DNA of 64,000 nt, from the NCBI RefSeq assembly GCF_964204645.1, contig NC_134030.1:7996278-8060277 (forward strand), written 5' to 3'. Of the stretch, positions 1 to 31,822 are shown piece by piece. The notes beneath the pieces were generated by a model. It saw nothing but the letters and a program-made list of their open reading frames with translations, was not told the DNA's origin and did not search any database. Source of the stretch: Tubulanus polymorphus. Taxonomy: Eukaryota > Nemertea > Palaeonemertea > Tubulaniformes > Tubulanidae. The translations under genes and the position numbers were made by a program. Numbering within the stretch: position 1 is the first letter of the stretch; each line of letters starts with the position of its first letter.

Positions 1-2516
1 GATTTACCGATCTACAAACATGGCGTTCTTCTACATTTCCGAGTGGTAAATGAATCGGCGCCGACAGATTTTCGACAAGGAGCAGTTCTGTGTTGTCGTA
101 AGATACACGAACAGAAAAAGAGATATGTCGTATATTTTTATGTGTTATAGCAATCGACGTTTCGAATGGATGTTTCGAATGGAACAACGCACCGCACGTA
201 AAACGTCTTTTGATTGTCGCTATACTAACTCAGAACATTTCTTGACGTAGCTGCGGGTAAAAAATGTAGGACATACTACCGAGTAGGAGAGTTTGCAGAA
301 CTGGAAAATCTTATTTTTCTGGTAATTGGGCAAATATATCGTCGATGAGACAGTTGATCGTCCTCTGCACACAAGTCCACGGGCGACGCAAAACCTGTTA
401 TAACTGCTGTAGTTATTGCCTAGACTGTTTGGTATTAGCTGACGAACGTGAAATGTTTGTTCACGACTTTGCTTCGACTAATTGCGGCTAAGTCTCTCGG
501 TGATGGATACTAATCTCTTGATGATTATTTGAAGAACGTGGTAGGCGGTTGCGAGTTCTATAACGGCGTTTAGTTCCTACGTACTCGCATTCGAATGCGG
601 TCGGATAGATTGTATTTACTTCGTTTCCCCCAATTATTCTTACATTAAATAATCGTTGTCTTAACTCATCACCCGAAAATACGACGCTATACTTGGGACA
701 ATTTTTTTAAATTTTTTTCTTCATTTTTCTAGCCATATTTATCTGTTTAGTACGACGGAGAAAAGTCCGCCATATTTTATCTGCGCGCTTGGAAAAGTGC
801 AGAAAAGTTCACTGACGATCTACGAACACATAAAGGCGCAAGAAAAGTCCGCCATCATTCCAGCGCCCCCGGCAAAATAAACTTTTCGACCGGGGTAGAA
901 TTATTTTTTGATTTAGCGCCTCCAATGAAAAACACACCAACTCTAAAAATGAAATTCAAAACGTGTTTGGAATGTTACGTTTATGGCCAAAATCAGCAGC
1001 TAGTATGATGGCGGACTTGTCCGCGTCTTCCCTAACGCGCGGATAAATATGGCGGACTTTTTGCGTCTTTCTAACCGCGCAGATAAGTATCGCTTAAAAA
1101 GAATGAAAATGAAAAATTTATTTATGTCCCCCAGGTCACCGTCGTATGAAAACGATTTTTATCAGGAGAAAAATCTAAAGAAATGCAGTAGCTCCTAAAC
1201 AAGAGAAATTTATAGCATATATATGACTTTTTCCAAAACTCCGATTGTGCTAGTGATGATTCGTTATGAATTACTCATCTGAGAACTAGACAATATCTGA
1301 AGAACATGCGACGTCAACTGCTTTATTTTTCCGTCGATCGCATCTAGTTACGCTATTCTTAATCCGTAAACGGATGACGACTAGTTACAAGGTATTTAGA
1401 ATAGCTTCCAGTGCTGCTAGACTAGACTTTTTCAACCAGCGAGAAAGTCGCGAAGAAGAACGTACAGTAAGAATGTCATCGGTGTCGAAAGAATGTTCTC
1501 ATTTTACTGCAACTGTTTCTCCGTATTGTGCGGTGTCTATTCATTTCTGTCGATGAATATTACACTATATTCATATAGCCAGTGTCCTGTTCCTGGCGAC
1601 ACGAAACGCTGGCCTGGAAAGATTCACGGTACACCTGACTCTGGTAAACACACTTGGATTATTCTCTTCTTCACCGCTGATACCTTTGGTAGTTTGGAAA
1701 CTTCTTTGCACAGTTTTTTGCACCCGCAGGTGAAAGGTGTCGTCGTTTTGCAAGTTAAATTTTAAGAGTTCGTTTTTAGGTTCGACTGGAACTCACGGGA
1801 AAAAAACCCTTTTGAAACAAATCGTCTTTTGAGAGAGACTCCATATATCCAGCAGAGAAATCGTTTCTTCTTGTATTGTGTGACATTTTGTTGCTGCTCT
1901 TCCAGCCATGCATCATTACAATTGAGGACAACCCACGATTGGATAAACCGTGGACATATAAACTAGACTATTTACGTGTATATAATTATCTAATGTAAGC
2001 GAAAGAACTTCGATGTTGCTGAATCGAACGCTATGTCAGTAAATTATATACAAACTAGTAATTTACAGCCTTTGTAGGTCTATTCGGGTATCTTTTGTCA
2101 ATTTAGAATGATCGTTATTTTTCAAGGCATCAATACAACTTTCATTATTATACACCGTCGTTAATCGATGCAACCTAACGATTTTGTCTTAACAGTTCTC
2201 GAGTATTTATTAATTCATTTCAATCACGTATACATAAAACTACTGGAGCATAATCCTCTTTAAAGTGTCGTCTTTGCTAGTAAAGCCAGCCTATTAAAGG
2301 CTTACAAGACAAAAATGTTCATACAAATATAACATCGTGGCATGTTACCGTTACGTCGTAAGGACGCTTCTCAATATATATGCAAACATATTCAATTATT
2401 TTACAATTCGTTAGAATTTGAGTTGCTCCCTCGGAATGTTACTTTAACAGTTAATACATCTTCAATTTTGTTGTATAGGTAGTTTCTTAAATCATGATAT
2501 ATTTGCATATTTCTAG
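1..2516 (+). other. intron or upstream sequence of the turtle/IGSF9 gene
   Basis: No exon is recognised here. The first recognisable turtle exon (2517) starts in phase 0 in the middle of an Ig domain, so the exon with the first half of that domain and all earlier exons should lie upstream of the window. The open frames in this stretch (for example 1493-1765) do not have the Cys...Trp pattern expected for the missing half Ig domain. The stretch holds one foldback repeat (757-1090). Confidence 0.5.
757..1090. repeat. foldback/MITE-like inverted repeat with AAAGTCCGCCAT arms
   Basis: The motif AAAAGTCCGCCAT is read forward at about 761 and about 841 and in reverse complement at about 1008 and about 1050, next to GCGCGGATAAATATGG on the right, which mirrors CATATTTTATCTGCGCGC on the left. 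The outer and inner arms are therefore nested. This is the shape of a short non-autonomous DNA element. I see no transposase and no clear target-site duplication. Confidence 0.6.
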
Positions 2517-22869
<20,353 letters not shown>

Positions 22870-25800
22870 ACCTCTTAGAGACAAAATAGTGGTTCGAAAA
22901 TATTCGCATATCGTAACCGTTGAGTTTGGGACATACAACTCGATTCTTCAGAGCTGCGAAATTCGCAACGTAAGAGAAAAAACAAGACAAAGCAGCGATG
23001 AAGATCGTCCGCAGTTGACGTTTAGATATGATATTACGGTCCAGATACGACAAAACGCGATCGAAAAAAGATACTGACTGATCGAAATCGAAAATTCCCG
23101 ATTGTCGCATTCAAAACAGGGCCAACCTTACCGCAACTGGCATGCCAGGTATTATGTCGAGTGCTTTAGAAAATCTAATAATCCCTGTACAGGAAAAACA
23201 AGTATCGTCGCGCGGAATAAGATGAGAAAAATAGGCCATTTTCGTATTCAACGCATTCCTGGTATATCCGATGCGTCGATGGAACGGTCTCTTAACGGCT
23301 TACGAGTTCCAGAAATAAGATGTAATCTTTGCATTAGGTGCTAGTGTATAAAGCGATGCTTATCATGTACGTAATATCAAATTCGTTTGATGATTTTCTA
23401 GTAATAATGCATAGTGTTTAGTATAAGATTCGCATTTAAAATCTTGAAAACAAATTCCAACTCCAAGTAATCACGCGGGTTACTCTGAGCAAGACTTAAT
23501 CTTACTGTCTAAAATATCATTTAGGCTAAAGAAAAGCAATTCCCGAATACGGTCGATAGTTATCCGGAATACAAAATGCTTCATTGGCCTTGTATCAGGT
23601 TTATGGATTATGGTATGCCGACACGAGGTGTCAAGGGTGTATTCATTCTGGTCGAAACGAACGCACCGGAAGAGTATTCGAGAATCGATCGTAACCCGCG
23701 TAATATTCTAGGAATGTCGCTATTCGGAAATCGTCGGGTTAAACCCAACTTGGAAATCCCGTTACGTTCTTCTTATCTAAATACGAAAGTTGTACTTTCA
23801 AACTCGCCGTGAAAAATGTCGACGAGTGGGTGACAGTTGTGGCACGATCAGCGGATGTGCCACAGTCGTGTCTACCGTATCTGATGGTAAGACGCGTAGA
23901 TTTCTTGTGTTAATAAAACATACTTATTTCTTTCTTACGATATTTTTTCTACTTGATTTTGTAACCTACACGTATATATCGGTGATGAGTGTGGGTATTG
24001 GGTATCAGGGATATATCAGTGGTATTTTGTAGCCAGATTCTGGTTCTATAGACTCGGTGTACTTACCTTGACCTCGTGACCCCAGTTTTACGCTGCTTTG
24101 ATATTTAGATTGCAACTTTCAAGGGGCTTAAAACGTGATAGCATTTATCAGATTGACAGCTACATAAGTAGTCGGTCTGTAAAATCGGCTCCACCGTTAA
24201 TTCAAACAGCTTTAATGCAAGGGCTAGTAAGTTTATAGACTTCGATTTCGACTGAGGAACCGATCCAAGTATTTCGATTTCCCTAATATCAGATGATTTT
24301 TTATCAAATCATAAATTTGTTGAAGTTGTCTCCGTTTTACTTTTGAAAAAAAAATACAGCAGATAGTCCGTTATTTCCTGTTTGACGTGTGTAAAACGAG
24401 TAAATTTTAAGGACACTTTTTGTATATTAAGCTTAAAAATCGGTTATGAAGTAACTTGAACATGAAATTAGTCGTTGCATTCAAATTAAAGTATTGTAAC
24501 GATGATGTATAATGTATAGAAGAATATGATGTGTTAAATAGTTGCAAAAGAGGGAAAATAGAATTTTAAATGAAGACTGTATAAATATTGTGATAATATA
24601 CGAATCCTTTTTGTTTTTTCTTTTGATGCGCTGTAGTTCAATGATGATTTGAGGCCTATTTGAAATTTTCTAAATGGTGTAACAAATGAAACTGGTCTAG
24701 TAGGCGCTGGTACGTTAATGGATCCTGCGACGCTATTTTCACAAGGGGTGGTAGCAGACTCGAGGCCAATACACCTCCACCTTGCGATGCGATGCACCCG
24801 TCAGCACAGGTACACTGCTAATCTTTATCAGTCATTAGAGCGGCTTTGGTTAAAGCCGCTTACGACAGGGAGTAACGCCACGGTCGTCGACCCTAAAGAC
24901 TCTCCAACGATTTATTGTTGTAAATCTGATACGTCCAATGCGTTCGAACTTATATTAGCGCAGCGCAAGATGCGCTCGTTTGCGGGCGCCTTTACGATAA
25001 ACAGTGAAACAGCGGATGCCAACCTTAACAACTGAGTGAATTTTTTGATAGAAGGGTTGTTTTAATGAGCATGTTTTTTGTCTATAGTTTTCGATTGTTC
25101 TCTTTAGTCCTATGCCCTCTTTGAATGAAGTGCAATACCTATAAACCTATTCATATCCAAGCGATGTTCTTGAGGACAGCCAAGCTATATCAAAAATGTG
25201 CCAGTTTTTCACTCAACCGACTAATCGATGTGAAATTAACATATTGTATTGGCTATATATAGTTTCACGATGATAAATGACACCAATAAAGACGTGACCA
25301 GGTGCCATCGCACACGAGAACTTACGTACGATGGAATAGGATATGTCTTTACATATACATGGTGAATAGAAGAAGGAACGGAGATACAGATTAGTCACAT
25401 ATCAATACCATGTATTAGGAGCTGTCCTTAAAAGATGTCCAAGGTGTACTTAAGTGGACGAGGGTGCGGGGTTGTTTTTTCTTCCTGATTAATTCCTTTA
25501 AACCAGAACAAATCATTTAGTGCATTTCATGGATCTTCAACTTCGATGAGAAATAGCTCGCATAATATATGTTTACAAGATAATGTAAGGAATAACGAAC
25601 TGTAGTTCAGAGTGAGCAATAAATGATTAAGTGAATGAAAAAAAAAAAATTATTTTGCATGACATGACTCCGTCTTTAATTTATTTATGTCCGATGGGCG
25701 AGGGGTAGGGGGATTATTCTAATGGGGAGATTCTGTGAACATGGGATAGGCAGGGAGTCAAAATTTTGCAATGTTGTGTGGACATCTATTATGGACAGCC

Positions 25801-26046
25801 CCTACGCAATATTATCACCTCAAACATCTGCCGATATTGAGTAGGTGTTTGAGATAAATGTAGCACTGAAGCCACACTATTGTTTGTGAAGATGATTAGC
25901 ATTTGTAAAGTGTTTTTAAACGTCTAGTCTAACCGCAACTGCTAGAATATTGAAAACACCTGATCGCGACCACAGCACCGGAGACTCGAACACATATAAG
26001 ACGAACATAGGACGAATATACCACGCTTTACTTAAGCACGTTGAAT
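22870..26046. other. turtle 3' UTR and intergenic region
   Basis: The turtle stop codon is at 22867-22869. The first good AATAAA downstream is at 23912-23917, so about 1 kb of 3' UTR is plausible. Open frames at 22652-23077, 23576-23812 and 24718-25035 show no domain that I recognise. A small perfect hairpin (GCGGCTTT/AAAGCCGC) lies near 24840. Nothing else is identified before the WAP gene. Confidence 0.5.
23912..23917 (+). terminator. candidate poly(A) signal of turtle
   Basis: AATAAA about 1.04 kb past the turtle stop codon, within GTTAATAAAACATAC. First canonical hexamer on the plus strand that I noticed after the stop; not confirmed by any cleavage-site evidence. Confidence 0.4.
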
Positions 26047-27337
26047 ATGAATGGATTGATCGTTTTTGTGAGTAGCTTATGTCCGATCATACTTTCAAAC
26101 CGTGTTTTCGCAGCATCATCGCTAGGAAATGATGCAATTTTTATAATCTTAATTGTTGCAATTTCATATCGAAGGGCTTTATCTTCGTTGCCGCTTTGGC
26201 TGGTGCATTGGCAGAATGCGAAGATGTGAGTATTAGGTTGGTCACCATCCCCGTCGTGTGGCCGGTGTCAATTGATTATAGACAGAGAACGACGGGTTTA
26301 ACCATGGACTCTAAATCGAGTCCATGGAGTTCGAACGCGTTTACTGGTCCATGTTGTAGTCCGAGACCACAATTATTTATGCTCGAACTTTTATGTAAAT
26401 GGGGCGTAACGCATGACTCTGTGTATTTGTAAATTGTGTTTCTTCGATTAACTCACCTATCGTTTGATTTTCAACATGGCCGCTCTCAAGAATCGGTGTG
26501 AACCGGATGGATCTTGCGACAAAGAAACATGTGAGGTTCCTACGGGTAAAAAGCTTTCCAAATTCTGTTCAGAAATTCTTTTCGGCGAGTCGGCGAGGTT
26601 TTATAGTAACTTCGAATGAAATAATTTCGATTCAGAAAGTGGCCTTCGAACATGTCTGGAGATTGGTGATAAACCCGATGATAATGATTGCTCCGACGAA
26701 TGCCAAACAGACGGTAAAACATTGATTTGATCTGTTATTTTGTTTCATTCTTTAAAGTCTCCATTCAGGCAGGGGTGGATCCATGAATGTTGTTAGAGGG
26801 GTTCCATGCTTATTCAAATGGCCGCAAATTGTTTAGAATTTGCCTCTCTGAGACGCAATCTGATGTATATTGATGGGGATATAAGCTGAAGTACGTACGG
26901 TGGATTGCTAGGCTTATACAATAAATACATTTCCCGATTCTTTCTTGAGGCATTTAGGGGAGTTCACCGGCAATAAGTTAACCCCTGGATTCGCCCCTGT
27001 ACAGTGGTTATGGACCCATAGTTTTAATAAAAAGAGTTATATTCAATGTATTGCTGAACTTGTGGACCCTGTGGTTTATCTCCCCGCAGTCGATTGCCCG
27101 GCTGATGACGAATGCTGCAAAAGCCCGTGCGGGAACAGGTGCGAAAAAGCTCTGAGGATACCGACTACCATGGAAACCGGACGCTGTCCACCGATCAGGG
27201 GTGGCGCGTGCACGTACGATCACGGAGAATGTATCGAAGACAACGACTGCCCGGGTACCGAGAAATGTTGCCCGATCAATTGCGGTACGACTAAGAACTG
27301 CGCTGAAGGGGTCGTCATTGAAATTCTTAACGATTAA
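26047..27337 (+). CDS. secreted two-domain WAP (four-disulfide core) protein
   Basis: Small secreted cysteine-rich protein of the whey acidic protein type, a family of protease inhibitors and innate-defence or matrix proteins. Exons: 26047-26067, 26175-26225, 26491-26545, 26636-26713, 27090-27337; joined 453 nt, 150 residues. Residues 1-20 are a signal peptide (GFIFVAALAGALA then ECED). A 4-Cys segment follows (ECEDNRCEPDGSCDKETC), then WAP domain 1 (TCLEIG...NDCSDECQTDVDCPADDECC, ending CGNRC) and WAP domain 2 (GRCPPIRGGACTY...CPGTEKCCPINC). Both have the diagnostic adjacent Cys pair. The exon 3 acceptor (CTCTCAAG/AAT) is weak, so that boundary is the least sure. The last intron carries a MITE. 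AATAAA follows at 27342. The exact target is unknown; WAP domains alone do not prove inhibitor activity. Confidence 0.85.
26770..26999. mobile_element. MITE with CAGGGGTGGATCC / GGATTCGCCCCTG ends
   Basis: Terminal inverted repeats of about 14 bp (CAGGGGTGGATCCA at left, TGGATTCGCCCCTG at right) bound 230 bp lying in the last intron of the WAP gene. No coding capacity. No clear flanking duplication. Confidence 0.7.
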
Positions 27338-27341
27338 ACTC

Positions 27342-27347
27342 AATAAA
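27342..27347 (+). terminator. poly(A) signal of the WAP gene
   Basis: AATAAA five bases after the TAA stop (27335-27337), giving a very short 3' UTR. Confidence 0.7.
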
Positions 27348-28282
27348 AGAATCATTGCATTATTATGGTATATAAACTATTTCTTTTATTTTATGCCTAC
27401 TCGAAAGTAGGCAAATGTATAACGGTCAATAATCATGTTGTTGATAATATAGTTGATATATAGATATCATACCATTATAAATGAAAAGTACTTAAAGACA
27501 ACGACGAATTGTCAAATATCACTACCTGGGTATGTATAGTCCGGTAGTCTTGCTTGTTACCCAAAAAGTTATGAAGAGAAAAATATACATTCATGTTTCA
27601 GAGATTATCCTGATTGTATTATGACCCAACAACTTTCCCCAGTCACACGGGTTGTTGCAAAACTGGCTCTCTCCGCTAGATGGTGCGAGTAAAAAGCGAT
27701 GCTTAACAGTAAGGTGAATATATTCCTTTCTGCCGAACTCTTTTCTAATAATTCATTTAGTTTTAGTATATTTGATTTGAAAAATATAGATATCGAATCG
27801 GAGGGTTTATCGCCGCGGAGAAGACTTCGCACTAGCGAACCAAGCAGTTCTTTGGCCGGTTGCCACTCTTATCATGCACTACTCTTATCTTGGACGGTCT
27901 TAATCCACATACGCACTTGGTCGATAGTATTTCATTCAATCTATGGGTAATGTTTTAGAAATGTCGATATCCTTACACATTTTCATTATTCTAAACTATT
28001 TCACGCACAATATACGTATTTAGTAGTAAATGGCTCTATATATAAATAAACTATTTCATATATGAAACATTGTGAGGCCTTTCTAATGATAGTCAACGCG
28101 TAAGGGTAGGTCGAGTTGGATGGTTCTAGTTCAGGTAGTGATAAATAGTGAAAAATGATCTCTGAAACACTATTTAAGAAGGGATCCTCGTTCGTAAGGA
28201 ATCGAGCATGTATGTTTTTCGCAGATGATTCTCGAGGCGATCTGGTTCGAATCCCTGCGATAGATGATAGAACGAAGTTGCA

Positions 28283-31200
28283 TTACCAAGTGCCGTTTTT
28301 CTTTTGCACCTCCGCCGCTCTATCCGTTTGATTGATCCGTTCCTCCTTACCGTTTATTGAACCCAACTTGCCATTTTGATAATCCCGAATTGCCTGCAAA
28401 TATCATTAATATTATTATTGGAAGATACGTGGAGGAGCCGTATTAACCTGGTGTAGAAAAAAATACAACGAGACGATTAGTACTTTATAGGTTAACTAGT
28501 TTGATGCACGACCTTTCGCTACTAGTGTCTAGTAGCTTCATCAGGTGAATGAGTATGAATATCAGAAATTTATTTACCTGTTGTATCTCTTCGTTTGTCG
28601 ACATAACGAATGGTCCGTGCCTAACGACTGGCTCTTTTATCGGAAGTCCCGTGCACACGAGAACGTGACAGTCTAAAAATAAAAATTATGTTATTGGACA
28701 AATCCTATGACGGGTGATTCGGGACAAATCAATACTTTTCTTTCATCCTCCACGAGGATGTGCAAAACAAATAATTTCGTTTTTGGTGCGCTTAAGATTT
28801 GTTTTGCGCGCAGAGATTTGTTTTTGCGCGGTAAGATTTATTTTTGTGCGTTCTCGTGGAGGATGAAAAAAATATTGATATATCCCGAATCGGCCACCAT
28901 AAAAATTGGTAATCTATAGTTTCATGGTAATCTTATGTATTTCTGCTTAAGAGAAATCTATGGAGATGAATCATCAAAAGCGTCATTCAACTATCAATAT
29001 ATTTCATGGTTGATGATGTCGTTCCCGCGAGATATTTCCTCAGCCTTCGTGAACGGTGACACTTTCATCGTGGAATCTTGACATTGATCATTCTTCAGGA
29101 CCAAGCGGCTTTGATACTTGGCACTTTTATCATCAAATGCGTGATGATCATCCTTCAAAGATTCATCCTTCTGAAGTATGTACACTTTAGCGTACCTTGC
29201 AGGTTGTCAGCGGTCATTAAGAATTTATTGCCTCGTTCACTAAGAAGAGCGACGTTGCCCATTTGAGCAGGCTTCTGTTCATGACCCAGGTAACCTGGAT
29301 AAGATATCGAGTGAATTACAGAAAGAAATAAACTTATAAGGCTAAATAATTGATATTCTGTTTCTGATGAGCTTGAGAAGCGGACCCGGCCGGCCACCTA
29401 ATTACCCTACATTACTTGTCTAAAAATCATGATCGCGCAAACCATGACAGACCCAGTAGTTATAGAAATGAACTGATTAAAAATTCTATTGCAGTTTCAA
29501 AAATGACCCGGCCGATTAGGAGAACAAGGTATCATTTTTGTGTCTGGCTACGTGGAATTATATCTAGATCACCTTTTCCTCGCCAGACATAAGCAAATGC
29601 ATTGTGACCTTCGGGAATATTCAATGTGAATTCTGAACCTTGTTGCAAGTGAATATCCAACATTAAAATCGGTATCCTCGTGTGGACGGGTGATTTATGA
29701 CCTGAAATCGAATAGATGAATAGATTAAATTGATATTGCATCCTCGGATCCTATGCATCAGAGGCGTTAGATTTAGTGCCGGTTACCAGATATCAATCCG
29801 TTGAGACCCGTGCACATCCGGTATGATACGACGGTGGAGTTGATGCGATACCGGAACCGATTTCAATCATGATAACACCAGACGAAAAATGGTTCGTGGC
29901 AAAAGCGAAAAGGGCATATACCTTCCCCCGCTATTGGTTCAGCCTAAGGCTTGGGGATGTCTATTCAATTACGATCGATGAATTCTCGAAATTAACATGT
30001 ACACAGATACTGTTATACCATATCATTATTATTAATTAACATATCATATGCTAACGAAGGTGTAAACGAGATGATTTACTTACCATCATGTTCACCGGCT
30101 AATACTTTCACCACCACTTTTCCTGTATCGATAGTCGGTATCGAGTCGGGGGACACATCCGAATACGATGGTGGTATCATCTTATACTGTAGATTGATTT
30201 AAACACATTCGATTCAATAAAGGGACTGTGACGGGAGCTGATGTCCTATAGTAATTGTCAGCAAAGATTCTAATCTGAATTTTAGTTTGATTGCTGATAA
30301 CCAGGACCCTGGGTCATGGGTAACAGGTTTTTATCACCATTCGGACCACGGAACAGCATTGCTTTATCATCAGCATTATGTTATTGTAACTAATAAAACT
30401 TTAGGTTATTCTTTAAAGGGTTAAGGTTTTACCTTCTTGGGAAGATTGACCCACAGTTGAAAGCCTTCTGAACGGCCGCCATTTACGTAGATATCATCAA
30501 TAGGCATCTCAGCATGGACGATACCACTACCTGCTGTCATCCACTGCACCCAACCTGATTTCAGGATTCCTACAATTATAGTAACCAATTAGTTGTTTAT
30601 TGCTACGACAGAGAAGATACGTCCTACACTATATGTTATCCATTACCCATGGTAAAATAAAATGGTAGTTTGCATCCATTGAGTATCTAAATACGCGAGA
30701 AATGGGTGGGTTCGTTTATAATTCGGTTTGAACTGTCTTATTTTCAACGTTGATGCTCAGATATGGCCTCTGAGCGAGTCCCGTTGATCCAAGGTATAAT
30801 AAATCTTTTTGCTTTTTGCTTTTCCACGATTTTAGACGATAAATATAGTATCAATTATTTGTACCTGTATTGCCGGCCGAATCATGGTGTTTGACACCTC
30901 CATCGATGACGTACGTGACTGTTTGAAAACCACGATGAGGATGGTCCGGGGCTCCTTGAGCTTCTCCAGGTTTATAATCCACTGGTCCTGAAGTGTAAAA
31001 AATGCCGTTTTTAACGACCATAAGGGAACTGGAATTCATCTCGTAGGGAAACTATGAAAGTTCATGTGGACTTCTGATTACATTATTTGAATAGATATTG
31101 CATTCGTGCATACGTCATAACTGAAATACGATGTATTCATTTGCCATACTCAAAATAGTGTTTTGATCGATGCATTGCATGATTGATGCAAGTACGGATC

Positions 31201-31546
31201 CAAAATCTGCAATAGTTTATTGCTCCATCTAAAAAGCCATCAATAAAAATCTCTAAAAGAATTTCAAAGGACAATTAGTTTCTTTCTTCCAATGCATACA
31301 AATTTTTGACGACCCCTGTATTATTTTTTATAAATTTTTCGATAAGTTGCTTTTCAAATAGTACATTTTGTGCAATGATTACGTCTTTGCAAGCCAAAAC
31401 TATACGCTGACATTACCTATATGATCCAGCATAAGAAATGGATCCCATGATGGTATGATGCTGCCGATAGGTCTGCGTACCAAAAATCCACCACCCTCTC
31501 TCTGTAATTGCGACGCCGCGAGTTTCACTATTGTTTTTTCCGACAT
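28283..31546 (-). CDS. PIR: pirin, Fe-binding cupin-family nuclear protein
   Basis: Pirin is a bicupin metal-binding protein, nuclear in animals and linked to NF-kappaB transcription; homologues act as quercetin dioxygenases. Coding exons (minus): 31546-31417, 30987-30865, 30569-30433, 30186-30084, 29701-29573, 29294-29196, 28672-28578, 28393-28283; joined 927 nt, 308 residues (human protein 290). Conserved blocks: [25 protein letters not shown] (two metal His), [15 protein letters not shown] (metal His and Glu), GFQLWVNLP, then the C-terminal cupin and [20 protein letters not shown]. All four expected iron ligands are present, so an active fold is likely. The second exon must start at 30987; an open frame just upstream of it is intron. 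An upstream exon edge at 31684 and acceptor at 31576 indicate a spliced 5' UTR. Confidence 0.93.
28716..28891. repeat. foldback element with ~40-bp inverted ends and internal tandem repeat
   Basis: The left end GATTCGGGACAAATCAATAC...CATCCTCCACGAG is mirrored by CTCGTGGAGGATG...TATTGATATATCCCGAATC. Inside are three degenerate direct copies of about 20 bp built on AAGATTTGTTTTGCGCG. It lies in a pirin intron and is shaped like a MITE. Confidence 0.75.
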
Positions 31547-31566
31547 GGCGAGGCACAGAAGCTCAT
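31528..31566 (-). other. upstream ORF overlapping the pirin start codon
   Basis: In the exon that carries the pirin ATG, an earlier out-of-frame ATG (31566) opens a 12-codon frame ending in TAG at 31528, past the pirin ATG at 31546. A scanning ribosome using it would bypass the main start, so it could lower translation. This holds only if the transcript begins at or upstream of the acceptor at 31576. Confidence 0.45.
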
Positions 31567-31683
31567 TTCCCGAAGCTAGATTAACATAGGAAAAAAAAAC
31601 ACGCTCGTAATTGGTGATGAATACGACGGACGTGTGTGCAAGGCTTTCGGTCTCTGTGCGAGATACTATAATGGAAGGAATAC

Positions 31684-31822
31684 CTGTCCTGGTAGAAGAG
31701 ACCAACAAAATAATTATTTGGATTACTTTAAATTCATGCGACGAATATGGATCTTGCGTTTATTTCATCTTACGCTGTTACTAGCGACAAGGATCATAGG
31801 GTCTTCGCTTTCTAAATTTTGA
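31684..31822 (-). other. candidate 5' noncoding exon of pirin
   Basis: On the minus strand CTACCAGGACAG/GTATTC is a good donor at 31683/31684, and TTTTTTCCTATGTTAATCTAG at 31576-31577 is a strong acceptor for the ATG exon. The open frame through this exon has no in-frame ATG upstream, so I treat it as untranslated. The transcription start is not located; the high-coordinate end is arbitrary. Confidence 0.4.

Noticed and set aside
24718-25035. 105-codon plus-strand frame
   Set aside because: No domain, no splice or poly(A) support; the overlapping minus frame is just as open.
28245-28262. GGTTCGAATCC string resembling a tRNA T-arm
   Set aside because: No matching acceptor stem, D-arm or anticodon stem is found around it.
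30988-31039. Open frame [18 protein letters not shown] ahead of the second pirin exon
   Set aside because: The acceptor TTTTTTACACTTCAG at 30988-30989 gives the right phase and restores the conserved [10 protein letters not shown] join; the upstream part is intron.
31547-31708. N-terminal extension of the pirin frame beginning LVSSTRTGIPS
   Set aside because: It has no in-frame ATG and is cut by a good acceptor at 31576 and donor at 31684, so it is better read as spliced 5' UTR.
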